A stretch of 64,000 nucleotides of DNA. It comes from CAYUPI01 sp964446585. Its GTDB lineage: Bacteria > Verrucomicrobiota > Verrucomicrobiia > Limisphaerales > UBA8199. Positions 9,399-18,339 of the stretch are shown here, in pieces. The number at the start of each line of letters is the position of its first letter. Within the stretch, counting starts at the first letter, position 1. The DNA lies in contig CAYUPI010000014.1 in assembly GCA_964446585.1 (NCBI GenBank), positions 62,001-126,000 of the forward strand. Direction: 5' to 3'. Below the pieces are notes generated by a model. That model did no database searches and was not told where the DNA came from. It saw only the letters and a list, made by a program, of their open reading frames with translations. Made by a program: the position numbers and the translations under genes.

Positions 9399-10394
9399 TC
9401 ACTCGTCCGCCACGGCCTGTCGCGTATGGCTGGGCGGCTGCAGGTAGCGATAAGGATTGCTCGGGTTGTCGTTCGAATAGGCGAAGGCGTCGCGGTGCTC
9501 GAGGAAAAATTTGACCGCTTCAACGGGAATCGCGAACCCCAGGCCCTCGCCGAAAGTGATTTTCATGTTCGTGACGCCAATGACTTCGCCGCTCAAGTTG
9601 AAGAGCGGGCCGCCGCTGTTGCCCGGATTGATCTGTGCGGTCGTTTGCAGGTAAAGCTCGCCCTGTAATTGACGAGTTTTGGTGCTCAGAATCCCTTCGG
9701 TTACCGTGCGCTCCAACCCCAGCGGGCTGCCAACAGCGAATACCCGTTCTCCCACCGCCAGTGCGTCGGCATTGCCCATCGACACGTATTTGAACTTCGG
9801 CGCGTCCTTGTCCTCGATTTTCAGCAACCCAATGTCCTCGAACTTATTGATGGCAACAATGCGCACCTGCTTGTAGCTCTTCCTCTCCAACTGCCCATTG
9901 CGTTGGTGATACACCTCGATCGAAATCTGGGTTTCTCCTTCGATCACGTGAAAATTGGTAATCAGGAATCCGTCTTCATTGATAAAGAAGCCTGAGCCGA
10001 GGCCGCTTGGGGTGCGAACCTGAACCACTGCCTCGCCGATCTCATTGACCAGGTCGCGCACATTGCGAACCGGCGCGGCTTTGGTTGGGGCGGCGTAAAA
10101 TCCGGATTTGGATTCGACTGACTCGCGCTTTTCAGCAGGCGCCGACAGTTTCACCGGGGCCTTAGAGGACAATTCGGCGTCATCCGATTTTGATATGCGG
10201 GTAATCTGATTTCGGGGAATGACGAGTACAGTGTAACCGATGTCCACTGCGACCTGGTCGCGCTTTTCCGACAGGATTTTTCCAGTGACGGCGGCTTTCT
10301 CCTTGAGTTGAATCGTGTCCGCGAGCGCCATCGGCAGCACGCAACCGACCAGCACCCACGCCCCAAAACTCTTTCGTACCATGGCCTTCATCAT
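9399..10394 (-). CDS. Periplasmic trypsin-like serine protease (HtrA-like, no PDZ)
   Basis: 331 residues from the ATG at 10394; a TTG at 10418 would add eight. The signal peptide is near SFGAWVLVGCVLPMALADT. A short N-terminal region (about 25-70) is followed by a chymotrypsin-fold protease with the complete triad: His in LITNFHVIEG, Asp in KFEDIGLLKI and Ser in INPGNSGGPLFN. The S1C/HtrA family pattern is clear (GSGFFI, GSPLGLERTVTEG). No PDZ domain follows: the protein ends about 35 residues after the protease fold, so it differs from DegP/DegS. A periplasmic quality-control or processing protease is likely. The start lies about 45 bp downstream of the mobA-like stop codon, in the same direction. 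Confidence 0.88.
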   Translation of the reverse strand: MMKAMVRKSFGAWVLVGCVLPMALADTIQLKEKAAVTGKILSEKRDQVAVDIGYTVLVIPRNQITRISKSDDAELSSKAPVKLSAPAEKRESVESKSGFYAAPTKAAPVRNVRDLVNEIGEAVVQVRTPSGLGSGFFINEDGFLITNFHVIEGETQISIEVYHQRNGQLERKSYKQVRIVAINKFEDIGLLKIEDKDAPKFKYVSMGNADALAVGERVFAVGSPLGLERTVTEGILSTKTRQLQGELYLQTTAQINPGNSGGPLFNLSGEVIGVTNMKITFGEGLGFAIPVEAVKFFLEHRDAFAYSNDNPSNPYRYLQPPSHTRQAVADE

Positions 10395-10439
10395 ATCAAA
10401 GCCATGCGCGATTGACAAGCCAGGAACAGCGGCTTGAGG

Positions 10440-11054
10440 CTAGCTTTTCTTCCCCGAGCTCGCCGTTTGCATCCCTTTGCGCCTGCTCCACATCCGCTTC
10501 GCGCGCTCCCAGTCTCCCGGGGTATTCACATTACGCAGTTGAGGGGCCCAGGCGTGGGGCAGTCTAAGCTTGCTCCCCTTCAATGCCGCCGCCAACGCTT
10601 GCAGCGAAAAATCCCTGCGCTCGATCTGTGCTTCTACGGCTGCCAGGCCTCCCCGCAGCAGCAGGAATGGAAAACCAACACGTCCACGGTGGACAACGAA
10701 CCATGCCGCCGGTGCGGCTTGGAATTGCCGCACCAGCCGGCGCAGCAGTTGACCGCTCACGAAAGGCGCATCGCAGGCCAGGAATAGCACCGCTTCTTTG
10801 CGAGTGGTCAGCAGGGCGGTGTACACTCCCGCGAGTGGACCACACCGCGCCACCCGATCGCGCCGAATAACGCGCACCGGCCAGCCCGTGGACCAGGCGG
10901 TTGCTCGGATCTGTCCGAGCATGGTTTTTCGGCCGAGTCGGAGCCGAGCTTTGTCGCGGCCCATTCGCCGGCTTAGCCCGCCGGCCAGTATGCAAATCTC
11001 GAGGCGAGGACTCAGAGTGTGTCTCAGAATTGTAGGAGCCGACGTGAGGCTCAA
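10440..11054 (-). CDS. mobA: MobA-like molybdenum cofactor guanylyltransferase
   Basis: The protein opens with the nucleotidyltransferase signature ILAGGLSRRMGRDKA (GGxxxRxGxDK), followed by CGPLAGVYTAL and LFLACDAPFV, which are characteristic of MobA enzymes that attach GMP to molybdopterin. The C-terminus carries LRNVNTPGDWERA, the usual NxNTPxD motif. No ATG precedes the signature closely. The open frame runs into repeat copy B, whose sequence encodes the first residues, so the given 5' limit is only the frame boundary; a CTG at 11015 is an alternative. The insertion may have removed the native start. No other molybdenum gene is nearby. Confidence 0.75.
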   Translation of the reverse strand: MSLTSAPTILRHTLSPRLEICILAGGLSRRMGRDKARLRLGRKTMLGQIRATAWSTGWPVRVIRRDRVARCGPLAGVYTALLTTRKEAVLFLACDAPFVSGQLLRRLVRQFQAAPAAWFVVHRGRVGFPFLLLRGGLAAVEAQIERRDFSLQALAAALKGSKLRLPHAWAPQLRNVNTPGDWERAKRMWSRRKGMQTASSGKKS

Positions 11055-11134
11055 TTTTCAAGGGATTTCAGAAATAATCAGAGCCTCCTTACGTCGGCTC
11101 CTACAATTGGAGCAATTTTCAAACACGCTCTCAG
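11011..11134. repeat. GTAG-type REPIN/MITE-like repeat, copy B
   Basis: Left TGTAGGAGCCGACGTGAGGC begins near 11030, and the inverted arm (CAGAGCCTCC, then TTACGTCGGCTCCTACA) ends near 11105. Outer ends are AGAGTGTGTCT (11014-11024) and AAACACGCTCT (11121-11131). The central sequence is the reverse complement of that in copy A. The element overlaps the 5' end of the mobA-like reading frame. Confidence 0.85.
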
Positions 11135-11191
11135 CGGTTCCGGCATGGACATTCTTTGCCGACTTGGTCAAGCAGGCAGTAGGGCCGGGCG

Positions 11192-12499
11192 CTACTTGAT
11201 TTTGCCGAGCGTCTGATAGATCCACATCAGCGCCGTGTTCATCATTTGCTCGCCGGCGCCGACTGCCACCGGTGAGACCTGATTGTCAGCGCCGTAACCG
11301 CCTTCCGACACGGCCTCGATAGTCGGGAAGTATTGGTGGTAGCCATTGCAATATCCGAAGAAAAAGAGTTGCTTCACCCGGGCGCGCTCTTTGAGACGGA
11401 TTGAATGGTTGCTGAAGAATTCACCCGAAGCGCCAACGAGCGCGATGTCGCCGTTAAGCAAGGCCACAGTGAGCCGCGGCCGGACGCCATCAGCATACTC
11501 GTCAATGAAATTCGGCACAAGTTCGGGGAAAAAGGCGTGGGAGAAGGCGGCTTTGACGCGCGGATCGGACATGTCGGTGCGCGAGCTGAATTTGAAGCGA
11601 TCTTCCTTCACGACCAGCGAAGGCTTCGCCACTTCGGTGGGCTTCAGGCTCGAGGCCAGCTTGATCACCTCGCGGCCCAGAGCCGGGCCAAATGCCTGGT
11701 AACCCGAGTTGGTCCCGGCGTTGACGGATTGATCGCCGGCGGCCCCCTGCATGAAGATGGCCGTGCCCCCCATTTCTTTCTCCACCGTTTCCTTCATCGC
11801 GCCGACGTAGTCTGCCGAAAACTTCAAGGTCTGCGCGGGGATCATCGTCGGGTGCGCGGTGAAATTGACCACAATGGCCAGCGGTTTGCCCGAGGCATCG
11901 TCAAAACGCATGACCTCGAGGTCGCGGTCGCTGGGCTTGGGCTCGAACTTCGTATGGCGATTGCGATTGAATCCCTCAAGCCGGACCGAACCTGTCGCCA
12001 TCCTTGCCGGCACCAGCTTGCTATTGGCCTCGATGATTGCGCCCGCAATCCCGTCTTCCATTTCCTTGTAATAGCGAAGTGACGCGTCGAATTTTCCCTT
12101 GCCCTTTCCCGGTTCGTCAGTCAGTTCTAGCACCGGACCGTGATGCGTGTGCGAGCCGGCGATAAATGAATAATCGATGCCCGCCTCGGCCTTGATGCGT
12201 TGGCGAATGTTCTGCAGCGATTTTTCCGCCGGCGACCGGCCAAGGTCCAACCCCACGATGGCAAGTTTGTTGGTTCCCGCCTGAATGACCACCGCAGCCG
12301 CATAAAGCGGGTCGAGCATGCCGCCGGAAAGCGCGTCGTGGCGCGCGCCGTATCCCCACATTGGCACAGATTCTTTCGGCGTAACCTCCCGGCGGGCGGC
12401 GCCGGCCTTGAAGACTTCCGTTGGTTCCTGAGTTTGGCCAAGAGAGCCGAATGCGAAGCAGGCGGCCAACAAGCATGAGCTGCGAGCAGAAAAGTTCAC
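11192..12499 (-). CDS. Neutral/alkaline ceramidase-like secreted hydrolase
   Basis: Resembles the N-terminal domain of neutral/alkaline non-lysosomal ceramidases (PF04734). It has AGAARREVTPKES, the metal-binding histidines of AGSHTHHGP and VVNFTAHPTMI, and IFMQGAAGDQSVN. Related PVC proteins are secreted and their substrates are usually undetermined. I chose the GTG at 12499 because it starts a plausible signal peptide (NFSARSSCLLAACFAFGSLG). An ATG at 12580 would overlap the start codon of the divergent oxidoreductase gene, leaving no promoter space. A second member of the family is at 48558. Carbohydrate or glycolipid hydrolysis is possible; ceramidase activity is not established. Confidence 0.8.
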   Translation of the reverse strand: MNFSARSSCLLAACFAFGSLGQTQEPTEVFKAGAARREVTPKESVPMWGYGARHDALSGGMLDPLYAAAVVIQAGTNKLAIVGLDLGRSPAEKSLQNIRQRIKAEAGIDYSFIAGSHTHHGPVLELTDEPGKGKGKFDASLRYYKEMEDGIAGAIIEANSKLVPARMATGSVRLEGFNRNRHTKFEPKPSDRDLEVMRFDDASGKPLAIVVNFTAHPTMIPAQTLKFSADYVGAMKETVEKEMGGTAIFMQGAAGDQSVNAGTNSGYQAFGPALGREVIKLASSLKPTEVAKPSLVVKEDRFKFSSRTDMSDPRVKAAFSHAFFPELVPNFIDEYADGVRPRLTVALLNGDIALVGASGEFFSNHSIRLKERARVKQLFFFGYCNGYHQYFPTIEAVSEGGYGADNQVSPVAVGAGEQMMNTALMWIYQTLGKIK

Positions 12500-12578
12500 G
12501 CGCGCCACTCTGTACGCCGCGAGTAGCAGCGTCAACTTTTTCTTGCTCCATATCGGCGCGGCGTGTAGGGAAAAGGAC

Positions 12579-14000
12579 ATGCTTGAAAAATTTAACCCCC
12601 GAAGCGGTTCCCTCACCCGACGTCAGTTTCTCTATTACTCCGCCCTGGCCGCCGGCGCGACAGCGCTAGGCGCCACCAAAGCGACGCCGCGCAAGCTTGG
12701 TTCGGGCGACAAGTTGCGCATCGCGGCCGTCGGCGGCGGTGGCAAAGGCGCAAGTGACATCGAATGCTGCGCCACCGAGGAAATTGTTGCCATCGCGGAC
12801 GCGGACGAGTCGCAAGCCGCCGGCTCGCTCAAGCGCTGTCCCAATGCGAAGTTCTATTTCGACTGGCGGGAGATGCTCGAAAAAGAGGAGAAGAATATCG
12901 ATGCCGTCATGGTTTCAACCCCCGATCACCTGCACGCGATTGTTGCTTCGGCGGCGATCAAAATGGGCAAGCACGTTTACTGTCAAAAGCCCTTGACGCG
13001 GACCGTACACGAGGCGCGGCATCTTAGGAAGCTGGCAAAGGAGTACGGCGTTGTGACCCAAATGGGCAACCAAGGCAGTTCCGAAGAGGGATTGCGCCGA
13101 GCCGTCGAGGTGGTGCAAGCGGGCGTTATCGGCCCCATCCGCCAAATCCACGTTTGGACCAATCGTCCGATTTGGCCGCAAGGCATCAGGCGGCCTGAAG
13201 GCGAGGACCCAGTATCGGAGAATTTCAAGTGGGACTTGTGGCTGGGTCCGGCACCTGTGCGACCCTTTAAGAAAGGAGTCTATCATCCCTTCGCCTGGCG
13301 AGGCTGGTTCGACTTTGGCACCGGCGCCCTGGGCGACATGGCGTGCCACACTGCCAACATGCCGTTCAGGGCCGCCAAACTCGGCTACCCGCGTCTGGTG
13401 GAACTGCTCGACCATTCTGAACTGAACCCGGACACGTTCCCTAAGACTTCAAAGATTCGATTTGTCTTTCCGGCTCGCGAGCATCTGCCTGAGACGGAAT
13501 TCTTTTGGTACGACGGCAATCCCGAAGACAAATCGGTGCCACCACTCCGCCCGCCGCAGGATGCCACCAAAGCGATCAGGGATTTGCAGGAACACGTGCC
13601 GAGCAGTGGCTGCCTGTTGCTCGGGGAAAAAGGCGAGCTCTTCTCGCCTGACGACTATGGCGCCCGGTTTTTTGTTAAGATGAAGGATGAAAAGGATCTG
13701 GTGGACGGGAAGAACCATGAAGCTGTCAGGGCCATACCGCAAACGATCCCCCGCAACCATCATTCAGGCGGAGGCGATCCCAAACAGCACATGGAATGGA
13801 TCGCCGGCTGCAAAGGCGGCCCGGTCCCCTACTCCAATTTCGACATCGCGGCCTATCTCACCGAGATTATTCTCCTGGGCTGCGTCGCGCTGCGCGCCGG
13901 CAAGAAACTCGAATGGGACGGTCCGAATATGCGTGCCACCAACGCGCCGGAAGCCGCCCAGTTCGTCCAGAGCGAGTATCGCACGGGCTGGAACCTATAA
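12579..14000 (+). CDS. Tat-exported Gfo/Idh/MocA-family oxidoreductase
   Basis: 473 residues. The N-terminus carries a twin-arginine-type signal (SLTRRQFLYYSALAAGATA), so the protein is probably exported folded with its cofactor. The NAD(P)-binding motif IAAVGGGGKGA follows at about residue 47, then VMVSTPDHLHAI and HVYCQKPLTRTVHEARHL, the family's (E/Q)KP motif with the catalytic Lys. The C-terminal domain has the usual PVC form of this family, including HFxGGGDPxxHMEW-like residues near 395-410. These proteins oxidise or rearrange sugars or inositols. The substrate here is unknown, but the surrounding secreted hydrolases fit carbohydrate breakdown. Confidence 0.88.
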   Translation: MLEKFNPRSGSLTRRQFLYYSALAAGATALGATKATPRKLGSGDKLRIAAVGGGGKGASDIECCATEEIVAIADADESQAAGSLKRCPNAKFYFDWREMLEKEEKNIDAVMVSTPDHLHAIVASAAIKMGKHVYCQKPLTRTVHEARHLRKLAKEYGVVTQMGNQGSSEEGLRRAVEVVQAGVIGPIRQIHVWTNRPIWPQGIRRPEGEDPVSENFKWDLWLGPAPVRPFKKGVYHPFAWRGWFDFGTGALGDMACHTANMPFRAAKLGYPRLVELLDHSELNPDTFPKTSKIRFVFPAREHLPETEFFWYDGNPEDKSVPPLRPPQDATKAIRDLQEHVPSSGCLLLGEKGELFSPDDYGARFFVKMKDEKDLVDGKNHEAVRAIPQTIPRNHHSGGGDPKQHMEWIAGCKGGPVPYSNFDIAAYLTEIILLGCVALRAGKKLEWDGPNMRATNAPEAAQFVQSEYRTGWNL

Positions 14001-14020
14001 CGCCACCGAGCCGAATCCCG

Positions 14021-15280
14021 TTACCTGCCCAAAAACCGGTCAAACTCGCCGCCGAACAGCGCGTGCACATCGCGCTCGATCTCATCGCGAGTGACTTGCC
14101 AACCTGTCTGGGCCAGCGCTGAATATTTATCCACCAGAACCTGGGCGATGATGCGGCGCGAGTGCTGCCATTTGTAAACGATTTGGTCCAGGACCCGCGC
14201 GTCGGAATGTTGCGGGGTGAAGCTCAACCCGAGCAATTCAATGCGCAGTCGCGTGATCTCGTCGATCAGGTAGGGCACGTTCGTGAACCACCAGCAGCCG
14301 AAGATGTGCAGGTTTCGGAATTTTCGCGCCAGGACGCACAATTCGTGCTGGTTCTCGCGCGCCAGCACTGTTGTCAGGAACTTGTTCTCCGGAAACGCGG
14401 CACAGAGGTTCTGCAAGGCCGTCAGGTTGCTCAGGCCCACGCCGTCGCCCGCCAGCTTCAAATGGGGATTGACCGCGCGCTTGGCTCCGAGCATCACGGC
14501 AAAGGGCAAACTGTGCTCTCGGCAATGAGGCAGGACGGCTTTCTCGATGAGCTGAGTGGTCATGTTCCTTCCCGGAAACTCGAAATCCGGAGGCAGAGAC
14601 ACCATCAAGTAGTGCGCCTTAATTTTCTTGGTCCAATCCGACAGAAAACGGCGCACTTCGTCGAAGGTTTTTTGGGGCGGAACTTCGGCTTCCACCCGAT
14701 AACCCCAGCGAGCGAGCCGCGGTGCGGTCTCCGGCCAGAACACCAGCAAAGGATCGATGCGTAGCGCCGCGGCAAAACGGTCGTCCCGGGAAAAGCCTTT
14801 CTCCCAAATCGGCCGCTCCAGGTCGTCGAAGGGCGAGTTGGTCATGTAGATTCTTTTCACGCCCGCCAGTTCCATGCAGCGAGTGATGTGTTGCGCGGCG
14901 GTCTGTCCGGCAAACCATTTTCGCAAAGCAGTCAAATCCCGCTTCTTTACATCCAATCCGAACGCATGCAGTGTGGCAAGCACGCCGCGGCACGCCTCGG
15001 ATACCGGCGAATTCTGCAGGAACAACGTCTCCCAAATCAGGTCAGCCTGAGCGGTCTTGGACATCGCCCAGAACTTGTCAGGCGCGAGGTCGAGAAATCG
15101 CCACGATTCTGCGACCAGGTAATGATACACCAGCAGGTCGTCAATTCCCCAGAGGAGCAACTGCTGAAAAGCGGAGTCATAAAGATGCGTGTGGATGTCC
15201 ACAATCGGAGTGGACAGCACAATCTGCTCGACTTGCCTGGCGAAGGGAACGCGGCTCGTTTCCGCAAGAACTGTTTTCAT
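14021..15280 (-). CDS. Glucuronate isomerase-like protein (UxaC family)
   Basis: 419 residues from the ATG at 15280. The N-terminus shows PIVDIHTHLYDSAF, the HxH metal-binding motif of uronate isomerases, followed by WGIDDLLVYHYLVAESWRF, and later RIYMTNSPFDDLE and DPLLVFWPETAPRL. These match the uronate isomerase family within the amidohydrolase superfamily, which converts glucuronate to fructuronate. PVC members are often divergent and not biochemically defined. It converges with the Gfo/Idh/MocA gene 20 bases away and is divergent from the Ser/Thr kinase gene. Confidence 0.72.
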   Translation of the reverse strand: MKTVLAETSRVPFARQVEQIVLSTPIVDIHTHLYDSAFQQLLLWGIDDLLVYHYLVAESWRFLDLAPDKFWAMSKTAQADLIWETLFLQNSPVSEACRGVLATLHAFGLDVKKRDLTALRKWFAGQTAAQHITRCMELAGVKRIYMTNSPFDDLERPIWEKGFSRDDRFAAALRIDPLLVFWPETAPRLARWGYRVEAEVPPQKTFDEVRRFLSDWTKKIKAHYLMVSLPPDFEFPGRNMTTQLIEKAVLPHCREHSLPFAVMLGAKRAVNPHLKLAGDGVGLSNLTALQNLCAAFPENKFLTTVLARENQHELCVLARKFRNLHIFGCWWFTNVPYLIDEITRLRIELLGLSFTPQHSDARVLDQIVYKWQHSRRIIAQVLVDKYSALAQTGWQVTRDEIERDVHALFGGEFDRFLGR

Positions 15281-15342
15281 CCCGGCCAACCTAAGGAAAC
15301 AATCCAGTGGCGGCAAGGTACACCACGTGATACATAGATTCG

Positions 15343-16203
15343 ATGTTTGGCGCCGCCAAAAAAAACGAGCCCGCCGCTGTGAATGTGCCCGGGCCGTTCG
15401 GCCGCTTCTATTTGCAGGAGCTCATCAACAGCGGCGGCATGGCGGATATTTGGCTCGCAACTGATGGCAACGGGAAGGCCTATGCCTTGCGCCGCCTCCA
15501 TCAGCGGCTGCGATTCAATCTGCTGGCGCGCCGCCGTTTTGTGCGCGGCGCCGAAATCCTTTCACACATTCACGACCACGACTGCGTCATCGGCTACGTC
15601 GAGCACGGCAAGATCGAAGGCCAGCTCTATCTGTTGATGGAATATGTCGAGGGAGAGAACCTGAAAGATCTCTACGCGCGCCACGATCCCGTCCTGGTGG
15701 AGAACGTGGCCCAAATCCTGATCGACATGTCAATGGGCCTGGAGCACGTGCATGAGAGCGGCTACATGCACCTGGATTTCAAACCGGAAAACGTCCTGGT
15801 GACCCGCAACGGACACGTGCGGCTGGTGGATTTCGACCTCGCACAGCAGATCCCGGAGAAGCCGATGAAGATGTCGAAAAAAAATCCCGGCACCCCGGCT
15901 TATATGGCGCCCGAACAGTTGCTCGGACAGCCGATCTCGCATCGCGTCGATATTTTTTCCTTCGGAGTGGCTGCCTACGAACTGTTGACGAACCAAAAAC
16001 CGTTTCCCGGGGAGACGCCGGCGCAGATTTTGCAAAAACAGCTCAACCGCTCGGATTTCGCGGCGCCACGCCAGTACAATCCCGACCTGCCCGTCAGTTT
16101 GGAGAAAGTCATCCTGCGCTGCCTGGAAACCGAGCCGGAGAGGCGCCACCCGTTCATTGGCGTCATGGTCCGCGAATTGCAGGCGGCGCTATACGTTTCG
16201 TGA
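15343..16203 (+). CDS. Atypical Ser/Thr protein kinase
   Basis: 286 residues, essentially one Hanks-type kinase domain with no membrane segment or sensor domain. Kinase landmarks are visible but several are altered: the beta-3 motif reads KAYALRRL (Arg where the ATP-binding Lys is expected), HRD reads HLD in HLDFKPENVL, and DFG reads DFD in LVDFDLAQ. The catalytic Asp, the following KPEN, the activation-segment end GTPAYMAPEQ and the F-helix DIFSFGVAAYELL are intact. It may be a weakly active kinase or a pseudokinase. It overlaps the 3' end of the convergent HNH gene by 15 bases. Confidence 0.85.
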   Translation: MFGAAKKNEPAAVNVPGPFGRFYLQELINSGGMADIWLATDGNGKAYALRRLHQRLRFNLLARRRFVRGAEILSHIHDHDCVIGYVEHGKIEGQLYLLMEYVEGENLKDLYARHDPVLVENVAQILIDMSMGLEHVHESGYMHLDFKPENVLVTRNGHVRLVDFDLAQQIPEKPMKMSKKNPGTPAYMAPEQLLGQPISHRVDIFSFGVAAYELLTNQKPFPGETPAQILQKQLNRSDFAAPRQYNPDLPVSLEKVILRCLETEPERRHPFIGVMVRELQAALYVS

Positions 16204-17064
16204 TGGGGCAGACCTTGACATTGTGGTACGGGGCGAACGCAGAAATCCAGCAGGCACCGGTCCATCCTTTCCTGCTACCCGGTGTAATTCGTCGTGGCAT
16301 GATATGTGAAGCGGTGCGAAATTCTCCACCAACCGCAGGCCGCCGCGGCTCTTGAATCGCAGGTGGTGGAATTCCAAATCCCCACGTTGGACGGGTCGAT
16401 TACACCGAGCACACCGGTGTCCATATCGTTCCAAAACCTGCAATTCCATCTCGGCAGTCAGGTGCGATGAGTAAATGACAAGGTCTTTGCGGACTGTACG
16501 CTTCCTCCGAGGCACGATCCCAACGTCCGGCTTCGAACTGAGCGGTGCGTCGCGGTGAAACAAATCAATGGCTGAGACAAGAATGGGATGCGCCACGGTG
16601 ATGAGCTTTTTTAAGCGAGGACCAAGAATTTTCGGGAGTGCAGAGAGAGGTTTGTCAAAGTTGAAGGTGTAACGCAATTCCACCGTCTGGTCATCCTCAC
16701 GATAACAAAAAGGCTTGGGACAGACTTTCCTCAGGCGACGCAGTTTCAACCTCAGTGCGTCGCGCACGTCTGGATAGACCACCGCAATCCTCTGAATGTT
16801 GCATCGCACTTGGAGGAGCCAGATGTGGTTCCCGCTCTCCGGTCGGAGCGGTTTGTAGTTCAAGCAATAGTTGAATTGGTTTCTTTCAAGTCCAGTCTGC
16901 TGCCTGTCCCAAGCGTTGAACAAGATCATGTCCGTTTTGGAGCCGTGGCGGAAGGCGTTGCGGGACCAAACGAGACGCTCCGCCACTGCGGTCGGCAATG
17001 CAGCAGAAATCTGCTCCGCCATTTTCAAGTAAATCGGCGTTAATCGCCGTGGGCTATAAATCAT
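16189..17064 (-). CDS. HNH endonuclease-domain protein
   Basis: 291 residues. The C-terminal third holds a full HNH nuclease module: a zinc-type CARCNRPV pair, LEFHHLRFKSRGG with the HH dyad, an Asn in LVENFAPLH, and a final CHDELH. The N-terminal 190 residues are basic, have no assignable domain and may contact nucleic acid. The gene appears isolated, with a region lacking recognisable genes upstream and a 15-base 3' overlap with the kinase gene. Possible roles are a homing-type, phage-derived or defence-related nuclease; nothing nearby decides between them. Confidence 0.75.
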   Translation of the reverse strand: MIYSPRRLTPIYLKMAEQISAALPTAVAERLVWSRNAFRHGSKTDMILFNAWDRQQTGLERNQFNYCLNYKPLRPESGNHIWLLQVRCNIQRIAVVYPDVRDALRLKLRRLRKVCPKPFCYREDDQTVELRYTFNFDKPLSALPKILGPRLKKLITVAHPILVSAIDLFHRDAPLSSKPDVGIVPRRKRTVRKDLVIYSSHLTAEMELQVLERYGHRCARCNRPVQRGDLEFHHLRFKSRGGLRLVENFAPLHISCHDELHRVAGKDGPVPAGFLRSPRTTMSRSAPSRNV

Positions 17065-18339
17065 TATCGAGGGAGCCGAATGGATAGCTCCTGTCGGACC
17101 ACACGCAGCCAGGCTGTTCGTAGTCGATGCAAGTTACAACTTCAGGTTGCCGGTGCACACAACGGCACGGCCCTCCTGTGACATCCCGCGTCCCTATTAC
17201 AAGTGCTGACAAGAGTAGATAATCCAACCTAACAGGACGCCGAGCATGATAGCTTTGATGGTCATCCAAATTGAGAGCTTTGGAAAGCGCATATTGCCTG
17301 CTAAATGCGGCGAGGTCTCATGCCATGAGGAAGCATCGGTCGAATTTCGTTCAAAAACCCTTCGCATCTGGCGGGCTGGTTCGGCGATGCACTGGAATAA
17401 GGACTTGCCGATATTGTCCCACCGTTGAAACAATGTGAACTGGCGCTTGCTCGGGCATCGGCACGCTGGACCAGTGAGGCGACACCAACAATCTCGTGAA
17501 CGTCGTTCAAGCCGCCGTTGCAGAAGTGGCGCGGGGCTGGAACGAAGGCTTGCACGCCGATCAATGACGTCGCCTGCTGCTTTCGAACGCAGTGGACACA
17601 AACGTTGCCTTTCCCGTGACGAAAAATCCTAGCCGCGTTACTTTGCGACTCTTAATTTTTTTGAGTTTGTGGCCCGTCGTTAGGGGCAGGGGGCGCTCCT
17701 TACGTTTTCGATCGCGCTCCCGGTTCAAATAGGCCCGAATTTTTTCTTCGCCCAGGGTCAAAATTTTGGAGTTCTTCATTGGGAGGAGCGCTAGGTGGGA
17801 AGCGAGCTGGTGTCGGTTCTCTATTTGACCTGCTTGCGCCGAGAATCGACGGCTTTGCGGTCGGGTTTGTTCGACGACGAGCATGAGCGATAGTCGATCA
17901 GGAGCAGGACAGCGTCAAGAGCGATTGCGCACAGCGTCTGTGTTGTTGAGATATTGCGCCACTGATGGAACAGTGAGGGTGACACTCGGTTAATGGTCAA
18001 GATCAGCAAGGAGGTGCGAGTGGCGCCGGTCAGCAAGTCTCGGAAGAACCGCTAAGCCGCCAACATTTGAAAAGGAGAAGCCCGAGCGAGAAAACGAGGT
18101 GCTGGCGACCGCTGACGCCATGTCTTGAACCCTCACAGTTTTCCATGACTGGGTTGTGTTGCATTTCAAATCATTGAAGCTTTGGATATTCAAGCTCAAG
18201 CGACGTTGTGTACCAAGCTAAGGAGTCCAGGCGGGAAACCGCGCAATGAGGGGTGAGTGAGTCGACTTTGCGAGAACGCATTTCCCGTGGCCGGGGCCAG
18301 CCTTGACAGTGCTCGGCTGAACCACCAGCTTTCGGGCAG
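17065..18339. other. 1.3-kb region without a recognisable gene
   Basis: Both strands carry only short open frames with no family resemblance I can name. Two might be real: minus 17561-17779 (72 residues, very basic) and minus 17197-17292 (31 residues with one membrane-like helix). Neither has a convincing ribosome-binding site. No terminal inverted repeats or transposase motifs were recognised. The stretch could be a decayed gene region between the HNH gene and the amidohydrolase. Confidence 0.4.

Noticed and set aside
17690..17720. CTCCTTACGT match to the REPIN arm
   Set aside because: A ten-base match without hairpin, GTAG or inverted partner; likely chance.
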